Below are positions 52,948 to 63,794 of a DNA stretch of 64,000 bases, piece after piece; the stretch's first letter is position 1; every line of letters begins with the position of its first letter. The translations under genes and the position numbers were made by a program. Origin of the DNA: Paralithodes platypus (Eukaryota > Arthropoda > Malacostraca > Decapoda > Lithodidae); contig JAVRFV010002329.1 of assembly GCA_032716605.1 (NCBI GenBank), positions 227,329 through 291,328 of the forward strand, written 5' to 3'. The notes under the pieces were generated by a model that was not told the origin of the DNA, searched no databases, and saw nothing but the letters and a program-made list of their open reading frames with translations.

Positions 52948-55119
52948 CTTACAGTTTCTTACAGTAGATCCTCTGGAAAAAGGCAAACTATGCCTGTGTA
53001 TCCAGCTCAGTACCAGTACTTGCACTGCTGCGGTCGTTCACGGTGTTGGCGGCGGCGGTAGCAGACGCAACATTTTTACTATTCTGTATTTTTGTTTTAT
53101 AATCAAACTTCAAATCTTGTCTTCCCCATGATTTATCAAGATTACTTTCAAACTCCCTTATTGATTCGGAATCGACTACATACTGGGGCAGTGCGTTCCA
53201 CTCATTTACCACTCTATCACAAAATGAGTTCTTTGCCTTCTCAAGCCTATTTCTTTCTTTGTAAATTTTCTTAGAGTGTCCTCTCGTTCTTGTTCCCTCC
53301 CGCATCAAGAAGATACCTTCACACACATCCTCATCGTATTTCCTGACACTATCTTAAAAGTCTCTATCATATCCCCTCTCTTTCTCCTATATGCCAGTGT
53401 CGGAAGCCCAGTGTCCTCAACCTCTGCTCATAGCCCGCGTTTCTTCAACGTTGGTACCAGCTTGCTAGCTCTCCTCTGCACTTTCTCCACTGCTTCTATA
53501 TCCTTTACCATATATGGAGCCCACACCTGGTTCGCATATTCCAGGTGCGGCCTAACCAGCGCTGTATAGAGATTCCTGAAGATTTCTTCGTCAAGTGACA
53601 CAAATGTCCTCCTTATCAGCCCTACAATTCTATTGGCTTTGTTTATCTTTTCCGCTAAATGTTCTGAGAAATTTAACTTATTGTCTATCACTACTCCTAT
53701 ATCCTTTTCTGCATTCACTTCCTCCATCGCTTCATACATACTGTATCCTACCTTGTCTATCTTGCTAGACCCAATCCGCATGTACAGTACTTGCATTTTT
53801 TTGGATGAAAAGGCATTAACCAATGCTCAGACCATCCCTTCATGCCCTCCACATCTCCTTGAAGCAAACCCACATCTTCCTTACTCCTCACTCTTCTATA
53901 CAGCTTAGTGTCATCCGCATACAGGTATACCTCACTTCCATTAGTTATAACTTCAGGTAAGTCGTTGATAAATATAACGAACAGTAGTGGTCCCAACACA
54001 GACCCCTGAGGTACCCCACTTGTAATTTCCCTCCACCCCGAGCCTATTCCATTCACCAGTACCCTCTGTCTCCGATCTTTCAGGAAGGCTTCTATCCATT
54101 TCACACATTTCTCCCCTATATTATAGCTTCTAACTTTCTCTATTAACCTTTTATGTGGGACATTATCGAAGGCCTTCATAAAATTGCAATATACCACGTC
54201 TATTACATCACCATCCTCTAGAATTTGCATCCAATCATCTACCACCTTAATTAGCTGTAGTACCGTCGACCTCTCCGGCAAGAATCCGAACTGTCTCCCA
54301 CTGAAAAGTTGGTTTGATTTCATATGCTCCATTATTCCTTCTCTAATTACCGTTTCCATTAGTTTACACACAACACTTGTCAAACTGACTGGTCTATAAT
54401 TTCCTGGGTCATTTCTCTTTCCCTTCTTAAATATAGCTGTTATGTTCGCCTCTCTCCAGTCCATCGGGATTTGTCCTGTATTAAACGATACCTCAAATAA
54501 AATTTTCAATGGATCTACTAACATCTCACCTCCTTCCTTTATGATTCTTGGGTGTATCCCATCCGGTCCCGGGGACTTACTTCTGTTCATTTTTTCTATA
54601 GCTCTTCTTATTCTAGCATGGGAAAACTCTATTAGTTCTAGTGCCGGTGCCTGTTTGATGGGAATAGTAGGCACTGCATCATCCGACTCCACTGTTAGTA
54701 CCCCCCCAAAGTATTTCCCCAGCACCTCTGCTTTCTCCTTATCAGTCTCCGCTCTACTCCCCCTACCAGCTCTGGGATCCCTACTCTTCTTGTTAATTTT
54801 TCCTGAATGTACTTCCAGAATATTTTTGGATTATCCTTCACATTTCTAGCAATCTCTCTCTCGCTCTCCTTCACCCCCCTCCTTGTCTCCCACCTTATTT
54901 TATTGTTTATTTGTCTGCGTTCCAGATCCACTTCTTTAGCTTCTATACTAGACCCCCTGTTCTTTTTTAACAATTTTAGTCTTTCCCACAATCGTTTCTT
55001 TCTTCTAATCAATGTCCAAAGCTTTCTTTTCATTGGCAATTCTGGGTTCGTTCTTTTCCTCAATTTTGTTTTATCCTTATATTCCCTTACTGGTACACTT
55101 TTGGATACAGCATTCTCCA

Positions 55120-55307
55120 GTTTGACAGAGAGGGAGAGGTAGACCGAATGAGAGGTGGAAGGATGGAGTGAGGAAGTACATGAACGAAGGCAGTGCTGGT
55201 TGGGGGGAGGGGCGTCGACTGACTGGGGACAGAGGTGCATGGGGGCGGTTCGTTCGTGGCCACCCCTTCGGGGATCACGGCGTCAGACAATAGATAGATA
55301 GATAGAT
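55120..55307 (+). mobile_element. SINE-like insertion with (GATA)n tail
   Basis: Interrupts LINE B; ends GTGGCCACCCC...GGCGTCAGACAATAGATAGATAG, related to the tail of the SINE at 42309-42690. The upstream boundary is approximate and its head differs, so it may be a sister subfamily. Confidence 0.6.
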
Positions 55308-55423
55308 TCCTTCAGCGTCTTCACCGTTCAAGTATTCCCCCCAGTCAATGTCCAAACACCGTCTCAGCAGCTCATAATCTGCTCTATCATACATGTATAT
55401 TTTTCTATTGCTTCTATTATCCC

Positions 55424-55810
55424 TCTATCTATCTATCTATCTATTGCCGGACGCCTTACTCCCCTTACGAGGGTGGCCATACACAGAATGCCCCCAAGCG
55501 GACCTATTCCCTGTGAGAGGGACAACCCGTGACAGTTTAGTGAAGGACTTACAGGATTGACCACTCAATTTAGGATCCGTCCGACTCAGAGGCCCTCTGT
55601 GTATCTTGTTAGCACTATTTTTCTACAGTGGTGTTTGGCTAATCCATCCACTAACCTGCCTTACCCTTAGGTAAGCAGTACGGATTTGTATCAGGTTTAC
55701 TCCCCTAGACAGGTTGCCAACCAAGGCTGACGAGTCCCATCCACCCGGATTTGTATAAGGTTGTCTCCCCAAGATGAGTTGCCGACCAAGGCTAACGAGT
55801 CCCATCCACC
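55424..55810 (-). mobile_element. (ATAG)-tailed SINE, inverted copy in LINE B
   Basis: Reverse complement of the element at 42309-42690 along its length, including the duplicated head (GAGTCCCATCCACCC twice, at 55724 and 55797) and the CTAT tail at 55424-55443. It splits LINE B between the endonuclease and linker. Confidence 0.85.
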
Positions 55811-56051
55811 CTCTCTGTTTTAATATTGCAACTAAAGCTTATACAGGCATGGTCACTACGACCTATAGGGCTATCCACATTGACATGTTCCACTATATCC
55901 TCCTCATTGCTAAAAATCAAATCAAGTACACTCCCCTGCATCCTATCTCTATATCTTGTCATCTCTGTAATATGTTGAGTTAAAAAATAATCTCTCACTT
56001 TCTCTATAAACTTGTTTTCCAGGCTACACTGTCCCGCTGGAGTAGTACAAT

Positions 56052-56345
56052 TTGTTAGTAGTCTTGGCAAATCCAACGTCAAGGCTATTAACCTAATTGC
56101 AATGACGACTTGTCTATTTTGACTGCTATGTCGTCATTCCAACCGCGGTTAAAAAGAAAACGTCTAGAGTCTACTCCTTATCTTGCTCTAGGAGACGTTG
56201 TACATTAACCAAAACTACCACCGAAGGTGAAAAAAGCGTAGAAGAGAAGAAAAAGGGGTTTACCTTAGTTACCGCTTAAGGCCCATCCCGTGTTCCGTCA
56301 TGTGCAGATCCCTGTCGAACGTGCGCATGAGCGACCCTCTCTTGT
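56052..56345 (+). repeat. DIRS-C left inverted terminal repeat
   Basis: TAGAGTCTACTCCTTATCTTG at 56165 onward is repeated inverted at the window's right edge, including CTTAAGGCCCATCCCGTG. The outermost 110 bp have no visible partner because the window ends. Confidence 0.85.
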
Positions 56346-57796
56346 CATAATTTTTTCACGCGCTCCATTGAATGAAGTCGCTTTTGTTGTGCTCCTTTAA
56401 TTCACCCTGTTTAGGTTCGTTTCGGCTTATCTGGCCTTCTTTTTTGTTAGACAGATGTTACGTGATCTAGGGCACACGTACATGGGCTCCTAAGTGTGTA
56501 TAATGGAGACGCGTGTGGAAATAGCCTACCGAAGGTACGGGGGCGCCTGGCGTTCCTCGTATATGTTTTTCATTCTTTCTCTTTTCATATTCTTTTTTTC
56601 CTGTTAGTCTGGGCATAGTTTAGCTTTTAGCTTATTTTAGCCTAGCTGGTATTCTCATTCCGGAATTGCTATGCCCCTATGAGTTTTCATTTTTTCATAG
56701 CCTAAGTGTACAGTTGGTAAACAATCTGAGATTTCGTTGGTGGCGGTGCTGTTTGTAGAGTTTGTGTCGGCCACATTATTAGCGTTATTCCCGAGTCCCC
56801 CCTTTCGAGCCTTCACTGTGTCTCAAGGGCCTGGGCGACAGGTGGTTCGTGATAATCCAGGGGTACCCCACGGGGGCCCCTCCTTCACACCACAGGGTTT
56901 TTTCGCCCCTGACACATTCTCTGCTCACGGCTAGGCCACCCTTTTTCTCGCCAGTTTCATTTACTGGTTTTTGTTTTCTCTTCCTGTTTCACCTCCATCC
57001 TTTCATAATCTTTTGGCCAATCCAGGGGTACCCCACGGGGGCCCCTGTTTGTGCGAAACCACCCTCCCTGCCACTTCTCCTCATGGGCTTTGCTCTATCT
57101 CTGTGGGTTGGGTGGTTCCTGGGGGATGTGCCTCCTCTCCCCTGGTGTGTCTTCCTTGCCTCTCCCTTTAACGGTTGAGTTAGGATCAATTCAAGGAAGA
57201 CACTGCTCAGCTTGATAGCCATCATCGCTTGGAGTTCATAAGGAGATGACGCTTTTTTGTGGCCTTTTTTGGTATTCCCTAGACGCTCCTCTCGCTTTTC
57301 GGTGCTGGACCATCTTGGCCGGTCCCGCAAATTTGCGGGGGCTCAATTCGGTCCTCTGGGACATTTCGGCTCCCCGCAAAATTGCGGTGGTCGCTGGGGG
57401 GTCCCTCAAAAATGCGGGAGGGTTGTGTCGGTACGGTTATGCCTCCATTGGCCCGTAAATTTGCGGTTATAGTTGGCTTTCACTGTTGACCTTTTTTTAT
57501 GTCATCTTGTTGCCTGATACTATATTGGTGTATGCACTTTACTGGTGTTATAGGCCCTGCATGTAAGATGTTGAGTGGTGGTTAACACTTTCTCCATCTT
57601 TGCAGGTTCTGCTAGTGCTCTTCCGCCTCGGCCGCCCTCCTCACCTACCTCTGTGCTCCCAGTTTAGGGTGAGTACGGATACCTGTTTGCATGTGTGTTC
57701 CTGTTTCCCCATGCTCCTTCCCTGGTTCTTCTTGGACATTCTCTCCACTTACTCCTTCGACGTGCTGATTATGGTGTGTGTTCTTCTTGGTGCAGG
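56346..57796 (+). promoter_or_regulatory. DIRS-C leader with palindromic motifs and splice-like signals
   Basis: Non-coding. Holds two copies of an AATCCAGGGGTACCCCACGG block (56854 and 57019; GGGGTACCCC is a palindrome) and four CCGCAAATTTGCGG-type palindromes (57324, 57374, 57402, 57452; the first is a perfect 16-mer). Acceptor-like tracts end in CAG at about 57604 (CTTTCTCCATCTTTGCAG) and at 57796; GTGAGTACGG at about 57669 is donor-like. Function is inferred from position only. Confidence 0.45.
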
Positions 57797-60490
57797 TAGG
57801 CTGCCTTGCTTTCGCCTTGGTTGTCGCTCCCCGTGCTTGGAGAGCCACAAGTCCTGCTTGCGCCACTCGCTCTGTGTGTCCTCTACGGCCTACCTCCCTG
57901 CTCTGTGTGGCACGTGTCCTGACCCTGGTGGATGTGCTGCACCATAGCCCTGGTTCCTCGGCGGCAGCTGTGGCCTCTGCTTCCCTTCCGTCGGTGTGGA
58001 CGATGGTCCTCCCGCCACATTAGGACTGTGGGCCACCGTTCCCCGGCCTTTGTTGCCGACCGGATCCGCGTCGCCCTGGGTATCCCTGACCCGACTGAAG
58101 GCCGTTCACCTGGCCCTCTCCCTGCTCGGGCCCTCTCCCCTGGGTCCCGCGGCCGGTCGTCCAATCGTCGGGGGGTTCCCCAGCTCCGTCCACGCTCTCT
58201 CGCTAGCCTCGTCGTCCGTCCTCTACTGCCCCTCGTCGTCCTCCTGATCGCCTTGACGACGCCCATCGCCCTCGTCATGGTTCTCGCCCTGAGGCCGGGG
58301 TTAGCGGCTCTGCCCCTGTGCGCCCTCCCCTGGCCTCTACGGATAGGGGCTCTACTCCCTTCCGCCCGCTTCCCCAGCCCAGGCGACTTCCTCTTACGTT
58401 GTCCTCTCCGCGCGCGGTTGTTCATGCTGTAGCTGGCCCTCTGCTCCCTCCTCCTACACTGTCCAGGAGGGTCCGCCTGGATGTCGTTTCTTCTCCTACT
58501 TCCCCTGCCTCAGAGCCTCTTCTTCCTTCACGGTCTCGTCCCACGGTGGGGTCCCTCCCTCCTCCGCCTCGGTGTCGGGCCGCCCTGTTATCTCAGCCCC
58601 GGGGATCCTTGCTCTGTTTCCCCCCGCGGCTCCTTCTGGCCTCCTTTCACCCGGCCAGCCTCCCCACTCCCGTCGTCCTGCTCCTCCTCATTCTTCTCTT
58701 CCTGACCTTCACTTACCGTCTCGCCAGGGGGTACCCCTCCTCTTGCCTCGGTGGGTTATCTAGTTTTTCGGGGTCCCCTTTCTCAGGAGCTGACGTGTCG
58801 CTGGAAGAGGGGGATGGTGCTGTTTCCCCCTCGGCCGTTCGTGATCGGGGACGAGTCCCTCAACGGCGATACAACCGTCGTCGCTCGCCTTCCTTGGGCC
58901 GCGACGCTGCTGGTTGCGTGTCGTGGGTCTCGCTCACGCTCACCCCTGCGGGCCGACCAATCTTGGGGGGGGGTCGCCTCTCTCGGATCGATTGTCGGCT
59001 ATGCAGGGCTGGGTTGTGTCATGCATCGACGGGGCGCTTGGAGTCGCAAGACTCCCTCTTCTCGCGCTTCTTGGCGGTGACACACCCTTTGCGCCTCACC
59101 CTACCTACCCCTGCTACTGTCCCCCTCCCTTCTGCAGGCCAACGCTCTGGTCAGACTTCAGCAGCCGCCCTGACATCCTTCCTTCGGCTCAGTCCCTGGC
59201 TGTGTTGATGGGTCTGTCCTCCTATGGGACAGGTTTGTGCGACGCCGGTCCGCCTGGCTTAGCCATCGTGCTCGGTCACCCTCTCCCATTGGAGGCCTGG
59301 TTTGCTGAGGCCTTCGACTTCACCAACCGATCCGTCGACGGCTCTCCTTCAGTCCCTCCCCCGGAGTCATCACTGCTTTTGCCTGCTCTTGTGTCTGTCG
59401 GCGGGTTGGACGGCGCGTTCTGGTCCTGGATAAGCGTGCCCGTTCTTGAACTTTGTTCTATTGCTACCCCGTTCTCTCTCTCACCCGGATCAGCCCTCTG
59501 TCGCCAAGGATTTTCCCTTGCGACAGAGGGTGACGGACTTATTGTCTTGTCTTTAGGTTCCCTCCGGACGTCTGTTCACCACCTGCGGCTTATCGAGGCG
59601 TCTGCGCCAGGCGTTCTTCGCGAGGGTTTGGACTGCGTTCAGCGGATCCACTTTCGGCTCGCGGTGTCTTTGGTTCCTGAGCTGACGGCGGTTTTGTGCG
59701 CGGCAACTCGGCAACGCCAGACGGTACGGTCCCTCGTTCTGCCGCCGGCGGCCCCCTTGGATATTCGTCAGGGTTTGTTGTACTCTGCGCTATATACGTC
59801 GGGTTTTTTTGAGCAGGATGCTTCGGATTGCTCCGCTTCTCTGTCGGCGGCCCCTGCTTCTGACACGCGACGACGCGCTGTGTCGTTGCGGACCCTGCTT
59901 ACGACACGCACTGACACGCTGTGTCACGCGCGGGGTCTTCTCAGTCCCGTCCTTCTGCCGGTCCTCTTCGGGGTGCTGCTGCAAGTGCTGCCGCCTTGCA
60001 CGGGCGCAGGACTGGGACGTTGCTGGCCAGTGCGTCGGTTCCGCCTCGCACTTCTGTTCTTGCCCCCTTTCATCCCCGCCGTGTCGGGGCTGGCCGGCCT
60101 TCCACTTCCGGCCGCCCTTCGACGGGGTCAGCCCCGCGACGGCCAGGGGTTGGGGGGGGGGGGTAGAGGAGGTCAACGCGGCGCTCATGCCCGCACGGCC
60201 CGTACCGGGGGTACCTCCACGTCAACACAATGTGTAGGTTCTCTTGGTCGGCCTCCTTGTTCTCCTTCTCGCCTGGCCGACCGGGTCGCTCCCCTTCTCT
60301 CGGGTGCTCCCTCGGGTTGTTTTCGCCCTTGCGCCCCTCGGTGGCCGCGAGGGACGTTGGGGGCGGCGGGTTGTGCGGAGGGGTCTCACCTGGAGGTGGA
60401 CGTCCAGACCCCCACTCCGCTCTTGTCACCGACGTTGGCCCATCTCTTCAGAGGTGGCCCACGTGTTCACTTCCATGCCCGAGCTGGGTA
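57797..60490 (+). pseudogene. gag: DIRS-C gag-like region, heavily shifted
   Basis: The N-terminal part is Cys-rich. A recognisable gag block ends RQRQTVRSLVLPPAAPLDI (about 59700-59770), parallel to VRKLPADIGRRVTLSPVLTP of DIRS-B. Open pieces include 58318-59208 and 58914-60491. GC-rich sequence keeps many frames open by chance, so piece boundaries are uncertain. Confidence 0.6.
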
Positions 60491-60533
60491 GCGTCGAGGG
60501 AGTTGACCGCCGGTCGCCCGGTTTTCCTCTCCC

Positions 60534-61400
60534 GTGTCTTTCTGGTACCGTAGACGAACTGCGACGCGGTGCGGCCGGTGGTGGTTCTGTCGGCCCTCCA
60601 CGGGCACATCGTGCCACACACGGTTTCGGATGCTGCCGGTACCCCTGGTACGCCTGGCCCTGCGCCCTCTGTCGTGGGTAGTGTCGCTGGCCCTCCAGGA
60701 TGCGTCTTGGCTCGTTCCTCTCCATCCTCGCTTCCAGCGATTCTTGGCCGTTCGGACTTCCGATCGTGTGTTCCTGTTCAACGGCCTTCCCTTCGGTCTC
60801 CACGTCGCGCCGCGGATCTTCTCCGCACTGGTGGGGCAGGCTCTGGGTCCTCTCCTCAGGCGCGGGCTCCAGATCCTGTTTTCCTTGGCCGATTGGTTGG
60901 TAGTTTCCGAAGCCCTAGGACTGTGCGTAGGCGACGCCCTCACAGTCGTTCGCCACGTCGCACGGTTTGGGTTCCCCTTCGATGTTCCCAAGTCACGCTT
61001 GAACCCGTCGCGTATCGTGCCATGGGTCGGTCTCGCATGGGTTTTGTCCGGCGCTACGGTGACCCGGGGTCTGCCGGCCGCGGTGCACCTTCGGTGGGAG
61101 GTCTTCGCCGTGTTGCACTCGGTCTCCCTCCCGGGGTGGCTCTGGGACTCGTTCGTGGGTTCGCTGCATTGGGCCGCTCTGCCCCTTCCCTTAGGGAGCC
61201 TCTGGCTACGCCGCCTCCTCCTCATGGGCACCGCGGTGTTTCCGTTGCCCCTATGGATCGGCTCCTGCCGCTCCCGCGTACCGTTCGCAGACGCTTCGGT
61301 CGCTGGGTTTCTCGGGGCGAGCTACTTCTGCGGCTGTGCCCTGGGCCGCCCCCCGCCGACGGTCCTGGGTAACACAGATACGTCGAGCGAGGTTGGGTGA
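60534..61400 (+). pseudogene. DIRS-C reverse transcriptase and RNase H start
   Basis: Motif A SLALQDASWLVPL, motif B GLPFGLHVAPRIFSALV, and the catalytic segment reads LFSLADWLVV instead of WYLDDWLVV, so Tyr and one Asp are lost. Later SRIVPWVGLAWV and the RNase H start NTDTSS follow before a frame break at 61400. The RT is inactive. A second frame (60569-61372) is also open across it, as in the other DIRS copies. Confidence 0.8.
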
Positions 61401-62230
61401 GGTTTCCCGATCGACCCTGGGACGTCCATTTCCCGGCCTGATGGGTGGGTCTCCCTCCACTTACCCGTCTATGCCCTCGGACTGTTGGTTCCTTTGTTCT
61501 TCCTGCGGGACCACGCGCTGGCCCTTCGGGGTACGTCAGTGGCCTTCGGGTTGGACACTCAGACAGCTGTCCACTGTTTCCTAATGCGGGGATCCTTCAG
61601 GTCGTTGACTCTATTGGGGGTCTCGGTGGAGTTGTTCTTCCTCGCGGACCGGCACCCCTTCTCCTTGCATGCCTCCTCCCTACCCGGGCCTGCCACCCTG
61701 TCGAGAAGGCAGGGCGTTCTTGTAGAATGGTCGATGCAACGGACTGTGTTCGCCGACCTCGCGGCTTCCTGAGGTGTTCCGGAGGTCGCCTTGTTCGCAT
61801 CAGGGGTAACCGCACCAGTTGCCTCTGGGCCTCTCCCTCCGGCCTCGCGCTCCGGGGGGGGGGTCCGGACACTTTTATGGTAGCCTGGTACAGGTGGCGG
61901 TCGATATACATCTTTTCCGCCACCAGACGCGCTGTTGATGTGCCCAGTTCCTCACGAGGCTGCGTCTGGCTCCTCGCGCCTCTGTGGCCGGCACGGGCTT
62001 GGTACGCCCGGTTCCCGCGGTGGTGCCTGAGTCCGGTCCCTCTACCTGTCTCCGGCTTCCACTTGAGTCTAGGTTGGGGACCTGCGGACCTCGTTGGCCT
62101 TCGCATCGTGCTTGTTCATGAGGCACGGTGGCTCCCGGTCCCCGGCCGGGCCCTGACTGCCTTCCTGCTGCGTTCCTGGCCGTCTTCCTCCTTGGGGGAC
62201 TTACGGGTCCCGCTGGAGGTCTTTTACTAG
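61401..62230 (+). pseudogene. DIRS-C RNase H end and methyltransferase
   Basis: Pieces in several frames: VPLFFLRDHALALRGTSVAF and LDTQTAVHCF (RNase H), VALFAS near 61790, YRWRSIYIFSATR and LAPLWPARAWYARFPRWC (methyltransferase), then VHEARWLPV leading to the recombinase. Confidence 0.7.
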
Positions 62231-63120
62231 GTGGCTACAGGCCACTCGCCTGCCCAGTTGGCTCTCCTACCCTCGTCCTACGCTCCTTGTTTCACCTCTT
62301 CCGTACACGTCACTTTCAAGTCGTCGCTATACGTACCCACTTGGCTGCCGACCGGGGGGTCTTTGGGTCCGTCGCTGGGCTGGTCGTTCCGCCGCAGGAG
62401 CTGGATTCCTTCCTGACGGCTGCCTTCCCGGGATTCGACCGCCTCCGCACACAGGTCCCTCCACAGTTGGACTGGGGCGGGCTCTGGTCCTTCTGGCTTC
62501 ACCCCCACGTATACAAAGGGCCGCTACGCCGGTTCCGTTGCTCGGGTTTAAGGGGCTTCCACTCTTTCCTTGTCGGCTCTTGCCACTGGGGATCGGGTGT
62601 CCCTGCACTAGCGGCATTGTTCACGGCCCCGGGACTGCGTGCGATTCTCCCCGTCCTTTGCATTTGCGCGTCTCGTTCGCACTCCTCCCCTCCTTTGTGT
62701 TACCACGCATGGGTGGGAGGTCCCCCGTTTTTCCAGCCTTTCCCCGTCCGTCTTTACGGCGTGGGGCCTCCTCGCCATGTGTTGTGCCCGGTGGTCAGCC
62801 TTGCACTTCCTCTGTTGCGTCTGGGGCGCCGCCTTCGTGTACTGCTGTGGTGGGTGTTCCTCCTCGTACAGGTGGGAGGCTCTCGCAGGTGCAGGAATGG
62901 GCCGCCACGTTTGTCCGGACCGTTCGTGCCCAGTTCCACCCTGTTTGTAGGGGTTCTGCGCCACCCTGTCAGATCCTTCTGCTGCCATCCTTGTCCCGGT
63001 TCCTGGCCAACGTCGATCCTTCCCTGCCATCGCCTCGGTGGTTTTTTGTGGTCTTCTATCAATTCCTTCATCTCCTCCTACCTTCTCCGTGTCCAGTGTT
63101 CGACCCCTCCCTCGGCCGGT
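62231..63120 (+). pseudogene. DIRS-C tyrosine recombinase remnant
   Basis: Weak but ordered matches: VVAIRTHLAADRG, LDWGGLWSFWLHPHVY, FHSFLVGSCHWGSGVPALAAL (parallel to FLLALATGNRVSELAAM), then VQEWAATFVR where HDLRKWA is expected. The catalytic Arg and His..Arg are not preserved. Confidence 0.6.
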
Positions 63121-63220
63121 GATTGCTCTCAGTGGGTCGTGTTTCCTGGTGCTTCTGGCGAAGATCCCTGGTCTTCCCCACCTTGTCCCTCGTTCTTTTC
63201 CTTTGTGTTTATTTGACAAA

Positions 63221-63233
63221 GGGGGGGGGGGGG
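63221..63233 (+). other. poly(G) tract after the DIRS-C recombinase
   Basis: Thirteen G after GACAAA and before TGTAGCGGG; positional equivalent of the tracts in DIRS-A and DIRS-B. Confidence 0.85.
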
Positions 63234-63611
63234 TGTAGCGGGTTTGCAACACTGGAATTGCAGGTTTGGGATTATGTATTGTTTCAGTACATAAGTGTTT
63301 TTTTGCCACAACATTGAAAATTGTGTTTTGTTTCTTGTGTTCAGTGTTTTTGTTGGTTTTGGAAGAAAAGGGATTTTGGGTACTGTACCGTTTTTGGGTT
63401 TAAGAACAAGCCGAAGTGTTTTTTTGCATTACTATGAATGACGGGCATGTGTTAAAACTGTTTCTTTTTAGCTACTCCTCAGTTTTTCACGTCTTTTATT
63501 AAACTCTCTTGTTTAACATTGTGTCCTTTGTCATTCATACTTTTGTTTGTTATATCAATTGTTTTTTTTTTGGTAGGTTGGGCTTGGATGTCCTCCTCCT
63601 ATTGTGTTATG
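63234..63611 (+). other. DIRS-C 3' untranslated region
   Basis: T-rich non-coding stretch; no gene seen. Confidence 0.45.
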
Positions 63612-63740
63612 CAGCCTTGACGTTGGATTTTGCCAAGACTACTTAACAAATTGGGAGGTTTGACGTACCTCCCAACCTACCAAATAGGAAAACCTACTAT
63701 TTGGTATAGTCCTGGAAAATCCAACGTACATATAGCCCTC
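63612..63740 (+). repeat. DIRS-C internal complementary region
   Basis: The reverse complement of 63612-63649 matches the left end at 56052-56090. The following part should mirror the right end, which is outside the window. It contains strong hairpins (GGGAGGT...ACCTCCC and CCAAATAG...CTATTTGG). Confidence 0.75.
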
Positions 63741-63794
63741 CCTCAAACGCCGGACCCCCCTGCCCATGCCGCGTGTCTGTCTGCTGACGTGAGA

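Larger units (their letters stand above)
52948..56051 (-). pseudogene. LINE B: L2/CR1-like non-LTR element, interrupted
   Basis: Minus-strand endonuclease end (TTPAGQCSLENKFIEKV, QGSVLDLIFS, IGRSDHACISF; 55811-56051), linker (RKIYMYDRADYELLRRCLDI, 55308-55423), RT (YRPVSLTSVVCK, VVYCNFMKAFDNVPHK, GVPQGSVLGPLLF, YADDTKLY; 53757-54725) and C-terminus (52988-53823). Motif A reads C-N-F where the catalytic Asp is expected, so RT is dead as well as frameshifted near 54720 and 53800. The 3' end is CTGTAAGAA repeats. Two SINEs and DIRS-C interrupt it; its 5' part lies beyond DIRS-C. Confidence 0.85.

Noticed and set aside
52988..53326. Separate host gene encoding the NSFCDRVVNEWN protein
   Set aside because: This is the C-terminus of LINE RT, present in two copies (LINE A and B) and ending in LINE tail repeats.
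57883..58425. Minus-strand and alternative plus-strand frames in the GC-rich part of DIRS-C
   Set aside because: GC-rich sequence has few stops, so open frames are expected by chance; they show low-complexity Arg/Pro/Gly composition and no conserved motif.
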